Counted from the first letter of the stretch, positions 12,290 through 22,021 are shown. The stretch is 64,000 bases of DNA from Ascarosepion bandense (GCA_037127315.1 JBBBDQ010000754.1:634501-698500); one strand, 5' to 3'. The notes: generated from the letters alone by a model not told the origin. Program-made: numbers and translations.

Positions 12290-12985
12290 ATGAGACAAAG
12301 AGAGAGAGAAGGGGGCAAATGAGAAGGAGTGAGAAAGAGAGAGAGACAAATGAGAACGAGAGAAAGAGAGTTAAATGAGAGGAAAAAAGATAGAGACAAG
12401 TGAGAGGAAGTGAGAAAGAGAGAGGGACAAATATGAGGAAGTGAGAAAGAGAGAGAGGGAAAAATGAGAGGAAGTGAGAAAGAGAGAGAGGGAAAATGAG
12501 AGGAAGTGAGAAGGAGAAAGAGGGAAAAATGAGAGGAAGTGAGAAAGAGAGAGAGGGAAAAATGAGAGGAAGTGAGAAGGAGAAAGAGGGAAAAAATGAG
12601 AGGAAGTGAGAAAGAGTGAGAGACAAATGAGAGGAAGTGAGAAAGAGTGAGAGGGAGACAAATGAGACAAAGTGAGAAAGAGAGAGAGAGGGGGACAAAT
12701 GAGAGGAAGCGAGAATGAGAAAGGGGGACAAATGAGAAGAAGTGAGAAAGAGTGAGGTACAATTGGGAGGAAGTGAGAAAGAGAGATGGATGAATGAGAT
12801 GAAGAGAAAAAGAGAGAGACAAATAAGAGAAAGAGAGAGACGAGAAAGAGAAAGAGAGAGAGGGACGATAAAGAGAAAGAGAAAGAGAGAGGGATAAATG
12901 AGAGAAAGAGAAAGAGAAAGAGAGAGTCGGATAAATGAGAGGGAGTGAGAGAGAGAGGGAGAGTGAGAAAGAAAAAGTGGAAACC
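12290..12985 (+). repeat. GA-rich minisatellite, ~33-36 bp unit
   Basis: Tandem units follow AATGAGAGGAAGTGAGAAAG plus a GAGAGAGGGA-type end. At least a dozen variants lie between about 12380 and 12780, grading into (GA)n. The strand is almost pure purine. The serine/leucine/phenylalanine frames on the minus strand simply read this repeat. Confidence 0.93.
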
Positions 12986-13398
12986 GATTGTTGATTTCGT
13001 TCTAGTCCTTTATTAAATCATTTATTTAGAATTGTGTCTGTTTATTTTTTTTACACGTGTTTATGGCATTTGACAAGTGATAACTAATTTGTTTATGTTG
13101 ACAAAGGCAGAAGTTGAACAAGACTCAGAAAATGTCAACAGGGGAAAAAAAGAGAACGCAGTGATAACGACATGTCTACAAATACTAAAGACGGGAAAAC
13201 AAATAAAATTCGACGCGTAACGACGGTGGGTATAATTGCAAAGAGAATGAGAAAAAAAAAAGAAGATTGTGATGACTACCTAGAAAAAGAAGAAGGTTAA
13301 AAGATAAAGACAACAGTAGTTGGATTTTGATTGCCTGACTTTAATTATTTCAGCTTATAAAATTTTAAGGTTATTTAAAGCCAGAAAAGAATTTTAGA
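12986..13398. other. Intergenic DNA, nothing recognised
   Basis: This is AT-rich sequence between the GA minisatellite and the RTE composite. I found no frame or repeat match. Confidence 0.4.
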
Positions 13399-13399
13399 T

Positions 13400-14225
13400 T
13401 GTAATACAGAGATCCGAAGGCAAATTGGCATGGCGAAAGGAAGCATTTCAGAAGTTGAGTAACGTATTAAGAAACAAGACAATTTCGCGAGAAACAAAGA
13501 AGAGAGCACTGGATTGCTGTGTGATGTCAGTTCTTCAATATGGCAGTAAATGCTGGACATTATCATCAAAGATGAAGGAAAAACTTGAAGCAACTGAAAT
13601 GTGAATCTACAGAAGGATGCTGCGGATAGCATGGATCGAGCATGTGAGCAATGATGGGGTTTTGGAAAAGAAAAGGAAATTAATACTGAGCATCAGCAAA
13701 AGACAGCTAAAGTCCCTGGGACATGCAATGAGGAAAAATGGCTTAGAGAACCTGATACTAACAGGCCAGATAGCTGGAACAATAGGCAGGGGAAAGCAAC
13801 GGATAACATATTTGAAGAACCTGATCAGGTAGATTATGGAACGAGGGTTGCGTGGTGTAAAAGGAGAAAGCGTACTAAGAGCCACCAGGGACAGGGAGAC
13901 GTGGAAAGCCATGATCGCCTACGTCCTGAAAGGATAAGGCATATAGAAGATATATACCAACTGTTTATAAAAAAATATAATGTGGACATAAAATGGGGGA
14001 TCAATTCTATATTATAATCAATATATAAACTGATCCCTCATTTTGTGGCTAGGTTAGTTTTTATGCATTTATATTCTAGATTTATGGGCTTGAGCTAGTG
14101 GATGACAGAGCGGGGTTTGGGTGGTGCAACAGGAGAGGATGTGCTAAGAGCCACCAGGGATAAGGAAACGTGGAAAGCCATGATCGCCTACGCCCTGAAA
14201 GGACAGGGCACATAGAAGAAAAAGA
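13400..14225 (+). mobile_element. RTE / PAL / RTE composite (copy d, architecture I)
   Basis: An RTE 3' segment (13400 to about 13950) encodes RT C-terminal pieces in broken frames, including the 13617-13832 frame RKRKLILSISKRQLKSLGHAM. PAL follows (core 13986-14047). A second RTE 3' segment (about 14085-14225) has the same ATTTATGGGCTTGAG junction as copy c at 6.1-6.7 kb. Both segments end in the ATGATCGCCTACG..CTGAAAGGA terminal block, so roughly 150 bp of the RTE 3' end is duplicated around PAL. Confidence 0.85.
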
Positions 14226-14236
14226 AGAATGGTTTA

Positions 14237-14748
14237 ATTAGAGAAAACTTACTAATTAATTTCATTAACAACCTTCCTGATGGCAACTTGACATCTACGA
14301 TGACGAAATAACCTTTTACTCTTGCCTCGATAATATGGCCTCTCAGACGAACATGATCAAAATGAAAGCTGACGTCAAAAACGACCTCAAGACGATCATT
14401 ACCTGGAGCTTGTCTCTTTTAATGCCTGCAAAACTAAATTTTTATCCATTAATTATTTCATAGAACCCTCTCTCTCTTCCTTCAAAATGGCTGATGCTAG
14501 CCTCCAGAAGTGTTACACTTGGCACCTTCACGAGCTAATGTTATCAGCTGACCTGATTTGGAAGGACTATATTGAATTCATTGCTACATCAGCTGATAAG
14601 AAAGTGGGTTTACTGTGTCTGGTGAGATAATTTTTCTCTACAGTATCTATCTTACATATCTGTAAGTCTACCATTCGTCCGTACTTAAAATGTTGCTGCA
14701 GCATATGGTCCGGTGTCCCAGCTATTTACATTAGGCTTCTTGATACGA
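14237..14748 (+). mobile_element. CR1/jockey-like LINE relic, truncated by MITE
   Basis: The + strand reads as decayed RT and post-RT sequence: FINNLPDG, a degraded DDEI-type box, KWLMLASR and ICKSTIRPYLKCCCSIWSGVPA. It matches the longer copies at 22.7-23.85 and 43.3-44.5 kb. Homology stops where the Tc1/mariner-type MITE begins. No frame is intact. Confidence 0.75.
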
Positions 14749-14752
14749 TCTA

Positions 14753-15217
14753 CACTACCGGCCATAACTATTAGGCAATACCCTAGTGTTTTAAAAAAAT
14801 GATGTATTTCATACTATGTTTTAGTATTATTTTACCAAGTGAATAATTGTAAATGAAAATACAATGGTTCTTTTGTTAAAATTGCACAATTATATGTGCA
14901 TCAAATAAATTTATAAATATTTAATAATTACTTAATAATTGCAGTTTCATCAATGAAAGAATGAAGAAAATTTAAAGTTAGTCGGACGAGTTCATCTTTC
15001 TTTCCTTGCCTTGTAAAATTTTGCAAACTAATAATAGAAGTACCATTCTATTTTCATTTAGAATTATCCACTTGGCAATAAATACTAAAAATAGTATGAA
15101 ATACATCATTCTTTTTTAAAACTAGGGTGTCCAGTTTTTGTGCTCTCTTCCCCATGCCAGTCTCTTCTTATTATTGGCTGGCCAAAGTAAAGGCATCCTG
15201 GCTGCTTGGAAAATTTT
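14753..15217. mobile_element. Tc1/mariner-type MITE M1, 3' end rearranged
   Basis: The element starts after TA with CACTACCGGCCATAACTATT, the terminus also seen on M2 and M3. The sub-terminal arm (ATGATGTATTTCATACTATG..) is repeated inverted near 15060-15115, so the terminal inverted repeats are long. The right terminus is missing. After AGGGTGTCC the sequence jumps to an internal segment (AGTTTTTGTGCTCTCTTCCC) that M2 and M3 carry on the left side of their internal region. GGTGTCC is shared by both positions and probably guided the rearrangement. Confidence 0.7.
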
Positions 15218-15552
15218 GTAACACACTCCACCCACATCTATTGTACAGGTGTAGAGGCTCACCCTTGTTCCCTTTTTAGGATGTGGTTCCCGGCTTTCTC
15301 TTTTCCAATCTTTGCACTTTTCTTTTTCTTATTTTTTCTTTTTCTTTTTCTTTTTTTTCAATTGGAGTAGATAGACTAAACTACCGCCCGGTTCACACTC
15401 CACTCACGTCTATTGTACAGGTGTAGAGGCTCATCCCTTGTTCCCTGTTTAGGATGTGGTTTCCGGCTTTCTCTTTTCCAAATCTTTTCACTCTTGCGTA
15501 GCCCCCTGCACATCAGTGGCATTACTGCCTTGCTCTGGGTAATATGATTAAA
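15218..15552 (+). mobile_element. SINE-D dimer (CR1-like LINE tail)
   Basis: There are two head-to-tail units. The left one (about 15218-15310) and the right one (about 15365-15552) both contain AGAGGCTCA..CTTGTTCCCT, AGGATGTGGTT and CTTTCTCTTTTCC. They are joined by a T-rich linker ending TTTTTTCAATTGGAG. The right unit ends GCCTTGCTCTGGGTAATATG followed by ATTA and an A run, which is the terminal motif of the CR1-like LINE here. The same dimer and linker occur at 60.88-61.21 kb on the other strand. The head has no clean Pol III boxes. Confidence 0.75.
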
Positions 15553-15673
15553 AAAAAAGTAATAACAAAGGAACCATTTTCTTTTCTTTCAGAATTATCA
15601 ATTTTATCATTATTTATTACTTTCGGAGTAGGGAACAGTTTACCTAAAAGTTCTTTAAGAAAAATATTACTGA

Positions 15674-16232
15674 CTAGCAGTATAGCCCGGCGTTGCTCGG
15701 GTGTAATGAAAACTTTAAAACTAATCCATGGTCCTGGAGCTCAGACTCTTTGGACATGAAAGACTAAAAAGCAATAGTTGTTTCCAGTTAAAACGAAACC
15801 GTGGACTGAAAGAAAAATGAATGGATGTAAATCAAATTTTGACTTCTTTGTATCGATATCAAATAAGAGACATACAGGCAGATAAACAAACACACACAAA
15901 CATCTTACCTTTTATATATATTTATTATTGATTTTGTGCACTATTGTAAGAACTGCAACCTTGAAACTTCTGAATATCGTTTCTTATGTCTTTGTCTCTG
16001 AGTGTATCAAATTTGATTAAAATCGGACCACTCCTTCTATAACCCGATTTTTTCGATTATCGATTTTCGAGATTTATCGAGGGTGCCTCGACACAAAACC
16101 TAGCTAAGAACACTCGCAGACGCTTATAGTACAACTGTGTAAATTTTCAAGAAAATCGGTTCAGCCGTTTCGGAGTCTATAGGTAACGGATATAGACACA
16201 CAGACAAAGTTCAATCTATAAATAAGTTTAGA
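15674..16232 (-). mobile_element. Helitron-1, short non-autonomous copy (H1)
   Basis: On the minus strand it starts 5'-TCTAAACTTATTTATA, preceded by A, and ends CCCGAGCAACGCCGGG-CTATACTG-CTAG followed by T. These are the Helitron hallmarks: a 5' TC, a 3' hairpin (CCCG/CGGG) about 8 nt before CTAG, insertion between A and T and no target duplication. The interior has TATAGACTCCGAAACGGCTG and AATCGGACCACTCCTTCTAT. There is no Rep/helicase coding, so it is non-autonomous. Confidence 0.88.
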
Positions 16233-16235
16233 TTT

Positions 16236-16545
16236 GTGTGGTACAGTGGCTATCGGCTAGGAACGAGAAACCGGGCAGCCGAGTTCGAATTCCAGTGGAA
16301 TCCATTGTATTCACTTACGCGCAATTACCCTTGGGAAAGGTATTAATCCGTTTCTTCCTTCCAGTTATGGGTTAAATAACATGACAGATTGGGTTCTATA
16401 GCCTTGGTCGGCAACCACTCTACCGCAGAAAGCAATGGCAACCTACTGCGAGATAATCTTCTGCCCAGTCAGTCATGTCTCTTTCGAAACATGTTCGCCT
16501 AAAGCGTGTATCACGTATGGCACTTAACTGACCGACTGAATGGAA
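16236..16545 (+). mobile_element. SINE-A (copy 3)
   Basis: This near full-length SINE-A starts immediately beside the 5' end of Helitron H1. The head TGTGTGGTACAGTGGCTATC, the B box GAGTTCGAATTCC and the body are intact. The 3' end is CACTTAACTGACCGACTGAA. Confidence 0.88.
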
Positions 16546-17325
16546 GTAGTTAAGGTACAAACAAAGAATAAGTGAAAATTAGAGAAAGGAAATTGATTTA
16601 AAATGAAACGAAAATGGATCAGAAAGAACAGAAAATCAGTGAAACCTAAGAAGAATGAAATGTTAGAGTTAGAAGGTGTTTTTACCGACCGTTCCATATC
16701 GGCTGCATCGTTACGTTTGCCTCCTCGGCCGGCTTCAGGTCACTACACCAAAATCGTTTTTTTTTTGTTCGTTTTATCTTGAGAGGAACTTGCTTATCCT
16801 TCAGTATTTGTATATACTTCTGAGATGAGGTAGTATTTATATTATTTACATTGTTCGGGTTGTTGTCCTCATCTTTTTTGCCATATTTACGATTATTCAG
16901 ACATTGTACGCTTCAGGACAGGCAGGCCTCGGACATTTTTCTCCTTGAACGTACTGGTATACCATTACATAGCATGATTAAGATGCTAATTTTCCAAACA
17001 AACAACACACTTCATGATGAGATTATAAATATATCGTTAGGATGAATACCTAGAAACGGGAACGCTATTATCATCTTCGTTGGCTATCATATACATGGAA
17101 TATTTCGAAGAAATAGCATTAGAATTCTCAGCCTTAAAGACAACTCTATGGCTGAGATACGGTGCTGACACCTTCATACTCTACCACACCAGAAACAAGT
17201 CCAGACACGAATGGACTATGTGAACTTAATCAGATCATCGATAGAATTCACAAAGTAAAAGGAGAAAAAAAAACAAACTAGCATGCCTTCATTTTCTACC
17301 TTCATACGCAGCTAAGAAAGTCTAT
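16546..17325. other. Intergenic DNA with one three-copy repeat word
   Basis: Mostly unrecognised. The stretch at 16846-16945 (TTTACATTGTTCGGGTTGTT..) is related to 41583-41690 on the same strand and to 42830-42862 inverted, so it belongs to an unnamed dispersed repeat. Confidence 0.45.
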
Positions 17326-17329
17326 TATC

Positions 17330-18345
17330 TGTGTAGGGCCAGGATGTTTTTTCCGCCTGAAACAACTCAGCACATATAAAAATCTACCATCCGCCCGTGC
17401 ATTGAATACTGCTGCCATATCCGGTCGGGTGCTCCTGCTATCCAACTATGTGTCCTTGACAAAATCGAAAGGAGAATCTGTAATGTGATCGATCCCGACA
17501 TTGTAGCTCGTATACAGTCACTTTCTCACTGGCGCTATGTGGATTCCCTGTGTCTCTTCTACAAATACTTTCACTGCCTCTGCTCAGATGAACTTAGCTC
17601 ACTGGTGTCCCCTATATATTAATTTACCAGAGCCACAAGATTAGCTACTAGGTCCCACGCTTTTACCGTGAAACCAATAAATTTTAAACGCAAATTCTAT
17701 TCTAACAGCTTCTTTTCTCGCACTTTCCGCCTGTGGAATTCCATTCCATTAACTTGCTTTTCTGACAGCTACAATCTCCAAAAATATAAATGTAAAGTCA
17801 ATAGTCATTTCCTACCTCACTAACCTTCATCCTCTCTCTCATGCTCCTTTCTCCGTCCACTCCACTCTCATCAGGATTCTCCTCTTTCTCTTATCCACTT
17901 CCTGACACCCCCTATAACAGTCTTTCTCATAATTTCCCTCTTATGTAACATCCTGCGAAACAGTGGCAGTATAATGCCTTGCTTGGGGCGATATGATTAT
18001 AAAAAAAATTCTAAATTATTATAATATGGATACAAAATGGGAAATCATTTCTACATTACAACCAATATATAAACTAATCCTTCACATTATGGTCGCAGTC
18101 ATCCATCTCTCATGCTCCTTTCTCCGTCCAATCCACTCTCATCAGTATTCTCATCCTCCTCTTATCCACTTCCTGAAACCCCCTATAACCAGTCATTCTT
18201 TCTCATAACTTCCCTCCTATGTAACCACTGTAACATAGGAGGGACTGTAACTTCCCTCCTATGTAACCATTTTATTGCCACTGTAAAACAGTGGCAATAA
18301 AATGCCTTGCTTGGAGCGATATGAATATAAAAAAATTCCTGGATG
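17330..18345 (+). mobile_element. CR1-like LINE / PAL / CR1-like LINE composite
   Basis: A CR1-like 3' segment (17330-17997) encodes relics of the post-RT domain (ICNVIDPDIVARIQSLSH, SLCLFYKYFHCLCSDELSSL) and ends in the family tail CTTGGGGCGATATGATTATA. PAL follows (core 18030-18090). A second copy of the LINE 3' region (about 18095-18345) restarts at CATC..CTCATGCTCCTTTCTCC and ends in the same tail. About 170 bp is duplicated around PAL. The second copy also carries a local inverted duplication of CTTCCCTCCTATGTAACC. Confidence 0.82.
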
Positions 18346-18474
18346 TACTAATATTTTGTACATATAACGAGTTCAAGACATCCGTAAATTGCAAACTATC
18401 ATTCGCTGGATAAGGCCTTAACTTCAACCTCAACCACCCAGACAATGAAAAGGAAGGGATCATTCGATGCTTCA

Positions 18475-19020
18475 GTCAGTTAAGTGCCATACGTGAAACA
18501 GGCTTGGCCGATCATGTCTCGAAAGAGACATGACTGACTGGGCAGAAGATTTTCTATCCTGCTATTTAAAGTATAGCTAAAGGGAGAAGAGACGGATTCT
18601 ATTAATAATTAGTAATTAGTGGGGAGTCAGTTTATTACTTCATAACAATAAAATACCGATCCCCCATGTTATGCCCAGAAGAAGGTTTACTTATGTTTCC
18701 AACTATTATATTCATTCACTCAGTTAATTGTCATACGTGAAACACGCTTGTGCGATCATGTCTCGAAAGAGACATGACTGACTGGGCAGAAGATTATCCC
18801 GCAGTAGGTTGCCATTGCTTTCTGCGGTAGACTTGTTGCCGACCAAGGCTATAGAACCCAATCTGTCCTGTTATTTAACACATAACTGGAAGAAAGAGAC
18901 GGATTAATACCTTTCCCAAGGGTATTTGCGCGTAAGTGAATGCAATGAATTCAACTGGAATTCGAACTCGGCTCTCCGATTTCTTGTTCCGAGCCGATAT
19001 CCACTGCCACACAACAACAT
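18475..19020 (-). mobile_element. SINE-A / PAL / deleted SINE-A composite (copy 4)
   Basis: On the minus strand a full SINE-A (19020-18715) is followed by PAL (core 18674-18617) and a SINE-A 3' part (about 18595-18478). The 3' part lacks the GGTCGGCAACCAGTCTACCG..CTGCGGG segment. The same deletion marks the copies at 1.5 and 21.1 kb, so the composite multiplied after forming. Confidence 0.85.
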
Positions 19021-19049
19021 CGAAAAATGTCATAAGAGGTGACTCAGAG

Positions 19050-19725
19050 ACATTTTTTTAATTGTTTCACCCTAAGCAAGACGGTAACACAACTAATGCG
19101 CAGGGAGCTAAACAAGAGAAAAAGATAAGATAGGAGTAAAGTGAATAGAAAGACGAACCAGTTACAGGGTGTGTCACAGAATAGAGCAAGAGAAGGATGG
19201 AAACACAGGTGTGAAGACAGTTGCGAAGGGAGAGAGAAAGGAACAGATATACAGGGTGATGTAGAAAGAACAGGAGTCAAGTCGATAAGAGATGGGTATT
19301 AACATTGCATTTAAATTCCTGGAGGTTGTAGCCGCCAGGAAAGCAAGAATATGGAAGCGAGTTCCACAGGCGGGAAGTGCGAGAAAAAAGCTGATGGAGT
19401 AGAATTGCCGTTTGCATTTGGTTGATCTAACTGGGAATGGGTGGACCCAGTTTCCAGTCTGGTTGCACGAGTAAACTGTTGCGGCAGGGGAGCCAGTGAC
19501 TTAAGTTCGTCGGAGCAGAAGCCGTGAAAATATCTATAGAACAGACAGAGGGAAGCCATATCTCGTCGGTGAGAAAGTGGCTGGAGCCGAGCTGCCAAGT
19601 TGGTACCTATCACATTACGGATTCTGTTTTCGAGCCTATCAAGAACACTGAGATGAACAGCGGGAGCGCCTTACCATATATGACAGAAGTATTCCATGCT
19701 CGGATGGTTGATGTGATATAAAAAA
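19050..19725 (-). mobile_element. CR1/jockey-like LINE 3' relic
   Basis: On the minus strand this is the 3' half kilobase of the family: IGTNLAARLQPLSHRRDMASLCLFYRYFHGFCSDELKSL, then the RLWNSLP-type C-terminus in another frame, a 3' UTR and the tail ATT-rich end next to 19050. Frames are broken. The 19044-19613 frames all belong to this relic. Confidence 0.85.
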
Positions 19726-19829
19726 GAAATAATCTCTATAAGCAGTACCCTACAATGTAAAAACTAGCCGGGGTACATGACAACAGATCTAACAAAAGTG
19801 AAAGGGCGAGTGGATGAGAAGAACAACAC

Positions 19830-20245
19830 TCAGAAAACTGACCACCCGGTGTTCCAAATACCATCAGGACAACCTTCAAATATGGTTCTATAATTCACAG
19901 ATACAAAAGAGTGAGCATGACTAAGGACTGTGTGTACGCCATTCAATGTAGCTGTGAAAAGAAGTTTAAAAGTTTAAAAGGGGCCACTCCTTAAAGGTCA
20001 TAGTGCAACAACGTCGCAAGGCCGTAACACGAGAAGTAATAGATCAATCAATCGGAGCAGACCACATAGAGAGAAAGAAACGGGGTAACCATTTCCTATG
20101 AGATGAAGTAGAAATAACTGATATAGAAATTGATTGGAAACTGCGTGAACCTAAAGAATCAAAGCTAGGCCACAAAAATCCCCTAAGCCGGCCAAGCATA
20201 GAAATGTATACAATATGGGAAACAGTAATACGGAGAAGATAGAGA
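19830..20245 (+). pseudogene. GIY-YIG endonuclease relic, Penelope-like type 2
   Basis: Broken + strand frames read as the second half of a GIY-YIG domain protein: CVYAIQCSC, then HSLKV..QQRRKAVTREVIDQS..ADHI, EVEITDIEIDWKLREPKESKLGHKNPLSRPSIEM and TIWETVI. This order is typical of GIY-YIG endonucleases at the C-terminus of Penelope-like retroelements. A sister relic lies at 51.6-51.95 kb. Stops and a lost YIG core make it non-functional. Family placement is inferred. Confidence 0.6.
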
Positions 20246-20334
20246 AAACCACTAGTTTCAAAGATTGCAGTATGAGCTCTGGTAAAAATTGTTACTGAGA
20301 TATTCGGTTTCTAAGACCTAAAAATGCATATATT

Positions 20335-20440
20335 AATGTCTTCAAGGAGACATGGACTAGTGGATTTGAGCTATGGTTAGTGCCAGTGACTTGACCCAAA
20401 GAACTGTCCGTTCAGTCTCAACAGCAGTAAAAAAAGAAAA
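20335..20440 (+). mobile_element. SINE-B (short tRNA-like SINE), copy 1
   Basis: The + strand reads AAGGAGACATGGACTAGTGG, TAGTGCCAGTGACTTGACCC and a weak B box. Sister copies at 39.86, 41.86 and 52.07 kb share A..GGACACATGGCCCAGTGG and CAGTGACTTGACCCAAAG. The A box (TGGCCCAGTGG type) suggests a tRNA origin. Confidence 0.55.
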
Positions 20441-20449
20441 AAATCTTCT

Positions 20450-20697
20450 CCTTACACATAATGGTGTGTAGGGAAGCGTTTTTGTAATTTCCGTAACAAA
20501 GTTTGTATTTTTGTTTTTTTATGAGGAAGGGTTGTTAGCCATGCGCCCAACCCAGGAGGAACGGTGGACTATTCTTGGTCCTTACATTTACAACACTTGG
20601 TATTACCAAATGATCAATCATCTAACTACTGACCAAAGTCGATGTTGCTTACCTTCGGTGATCGAATGGTAACCGGTGTATTCAGCACGATATAACC
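20450..20697 (-). mobile_element. 5S rRNA-headed SINE (SINE3-type)
   Basis: On the minus strand 20697-20583 aligns end to end with eukaryotic 5S rRNA. Matches include CACCGGTTACCATTCGATCA, CCGAAGGTAAGCAACATCG, TTTGGTCAGTAGTTAGATGA and the AATACC..GTGTTGTAAATG end, so the 5S internal promoter region is included. A tRNA-like stretch (GGGTTGGGCGCATGGCTAAC) and a body follow (TTTGTTACGGAAATTACAAA, then CTTCCCTACACACC). The next SINE (20702-20865) has the same body with a different head. Confidence 0.78.
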
Positions 20698-20701
20698 TTA
20701 A

Positions 20702-20865
20702 ACAAATAAACTTTTCTTTACACCCAACGGTGTGTAGGGCAGCATTTTTGCTGTTTCCGTAACAAACTGTTTTTGTATGGGGCAGGGTTATTAGCCGCAG
20801 TTATAATGATTCTAGCGAGACAAGCTTGCTAACCATTACACCATGCCGAGGTTCCCTGCAACACG
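20702..20865 (-). mobile_element. tRNA-headed SINE sharing the body of the 5S-headed SINE
   Basis: On the minus strand the head CCTCGGCATGGTGTAATGGT TAGCAAGC is tRNA-like, with a clear A box (GGTGTAATGG). The following GCGGCTAATAACCCTG, TTTGTTACGGAAACAGCAAA and GCCCTACACACCGTTGGGTG match the body of the adjacent 5S-headed copy. It lies directly upstream of the 5S-headed copy in the same orientation. Confidence 0.65.
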
Positions 20866-21064
20866 TGGTACACAAATAACTTGGAGAGAGTTGTGTTAAA
20901 GGGAGATAACTGTGTAGCATCTGGAACTGGCATTAGAAGTAGCGTTAAAAACAGAGTGGAAGAGCGGTTGTTAGCAGATGGGCAATGTTCTCTATCTGCT
21001 ACTATATGATCGCTGAATCGAATCTTCTTCTCACTATGATTTTCTTTCTAGTCTCCGCGTTACG

Positions 21065-21612
21065 TCTCAGTCAGTTAAGTGCCATAAGTGATACACGCTT
21101 TTGGGCGATCATGTCTCGAAAGAAACAAGACTGACTGGGCAGAAGATTTTCTATCCTGCAATTTAAAGTTGAAGGTAGAAGAGACGGATTGTAGTAATAA
21201 TTAGTAATTAGTGGGGGATCAGTTTATTACTTTATAACAATAGAAAACCGATTCTCCACTTTATGCCTAGTAGAGGCTTTACTCATGTTTCCAACTATTA
21301 TCTTCGTTCAGTGAGTTAAGTACCATACGTGATACACGCTTTGGGCGATCATGTCTCGAAGAAGACATGGCTGATTGAGCAGAAGATTATCCATTAGGTT
21401 GCTATTACTTTCTGCGGTAGACTGGTTGCCAGCCAAGGCTATAGAATCTAATCTGTCCTATTATTCAATCCTTAACTGGAGGGAAGAGACGGATTAATGT
21501 CTTTGCTAAGGGTATTTGCGCGTAAGTGAATGCAAGGAATTCAACTGGAATTTGAACTCGGCTCCCCGAATTGTCGTTTCGAGTCGATATCCACTGCACC
21601 ACAATGCACATC
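21065..21612 (-). mobile_element. SINE-A / PAL / deleted SINE-A composite (copy 5)
   Basis: On the minus strand a full SINE-A (21612-21308) is followed by PAL (core 21265-21207) and the deleted SINE-A 3' part (about 21185-21068). Junctions and deletion match copies 1 and 4. Confidence 0.85.
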
Positions 21613-21626
21613 CACGTTTCATCTAT

Positions 21627-21681
21627 GATTATTTTATATAGCTGTAGATGACGTCTTCATCTACGGCTACATAAAATAATC
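21627..21681. repeat. 55-bp near-perfect palindrome
   Basis: GATTATTTTATATAGCTGTA plus GATGA reads inverted on the right side with two mismatches across about 25-bp arms, leaving a 5-nt centre. It lies between two SINE-A copies in opposite orientation. Confidence 0.8.
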
Positions 21682-21702
21682 AGAGAGTGCAAGTATTAGA
21701 CA

Positions 21703-22009
21703 GTATGTGCGTTGTGGTGCAGTGTATATCGGCTCGGAACGAGAACTCGGGGAGCCGAGTTCGAATTCCAGTTGAATTCATTGCAATCACTTACGCGCAA
21801 ATACCCTTAGGAAAGGTATTAATCCGTCTCTTCCTTCCAGTTGTGGGTTAAATAACAGGACAGATTGGGTTTTATAGTCGTGGTCGGCAACCAGTCTACC
21901 GCAGAAAGCAATGGCAACCTACTGCGGGATAATCTTCTGCCCAGTCAGTCATGTCTCTTTCGAGACATGATCGCACAAGCGTGTTTCACGTATGGCACTT
22001 AACTGACTG
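21703..22009 (+). mobile_element. SINE-A, full length with target duplication (copy 6)
   Basis: The copy is flanked by the 12-bp direct repeat AAGTATTAGACA (21691-21702 and 22010-22021), which fixes the ends. Sense runs from GTATGTGCGTTGTGGTGCAG to CACTTAACTGACTG. Head boxes and all body blocks are present. Confidence 0.92.
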
Positions 22010-22021
22010 AAGTATTAGACA

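Noticed and set aside
13986..14047. PAL as an ordinary Tc1/mariner MITE
   Set aside because: The arms look like inverted termini, but no TA or other short duplication flanks them. Long retroelement duplications do instead, and orientation is never random.
20583..20697. A 5S rRNA gene
   Set aside because: It is diverged from a working 5S sequence and continues into a SINE body, so it is a retroposon head.
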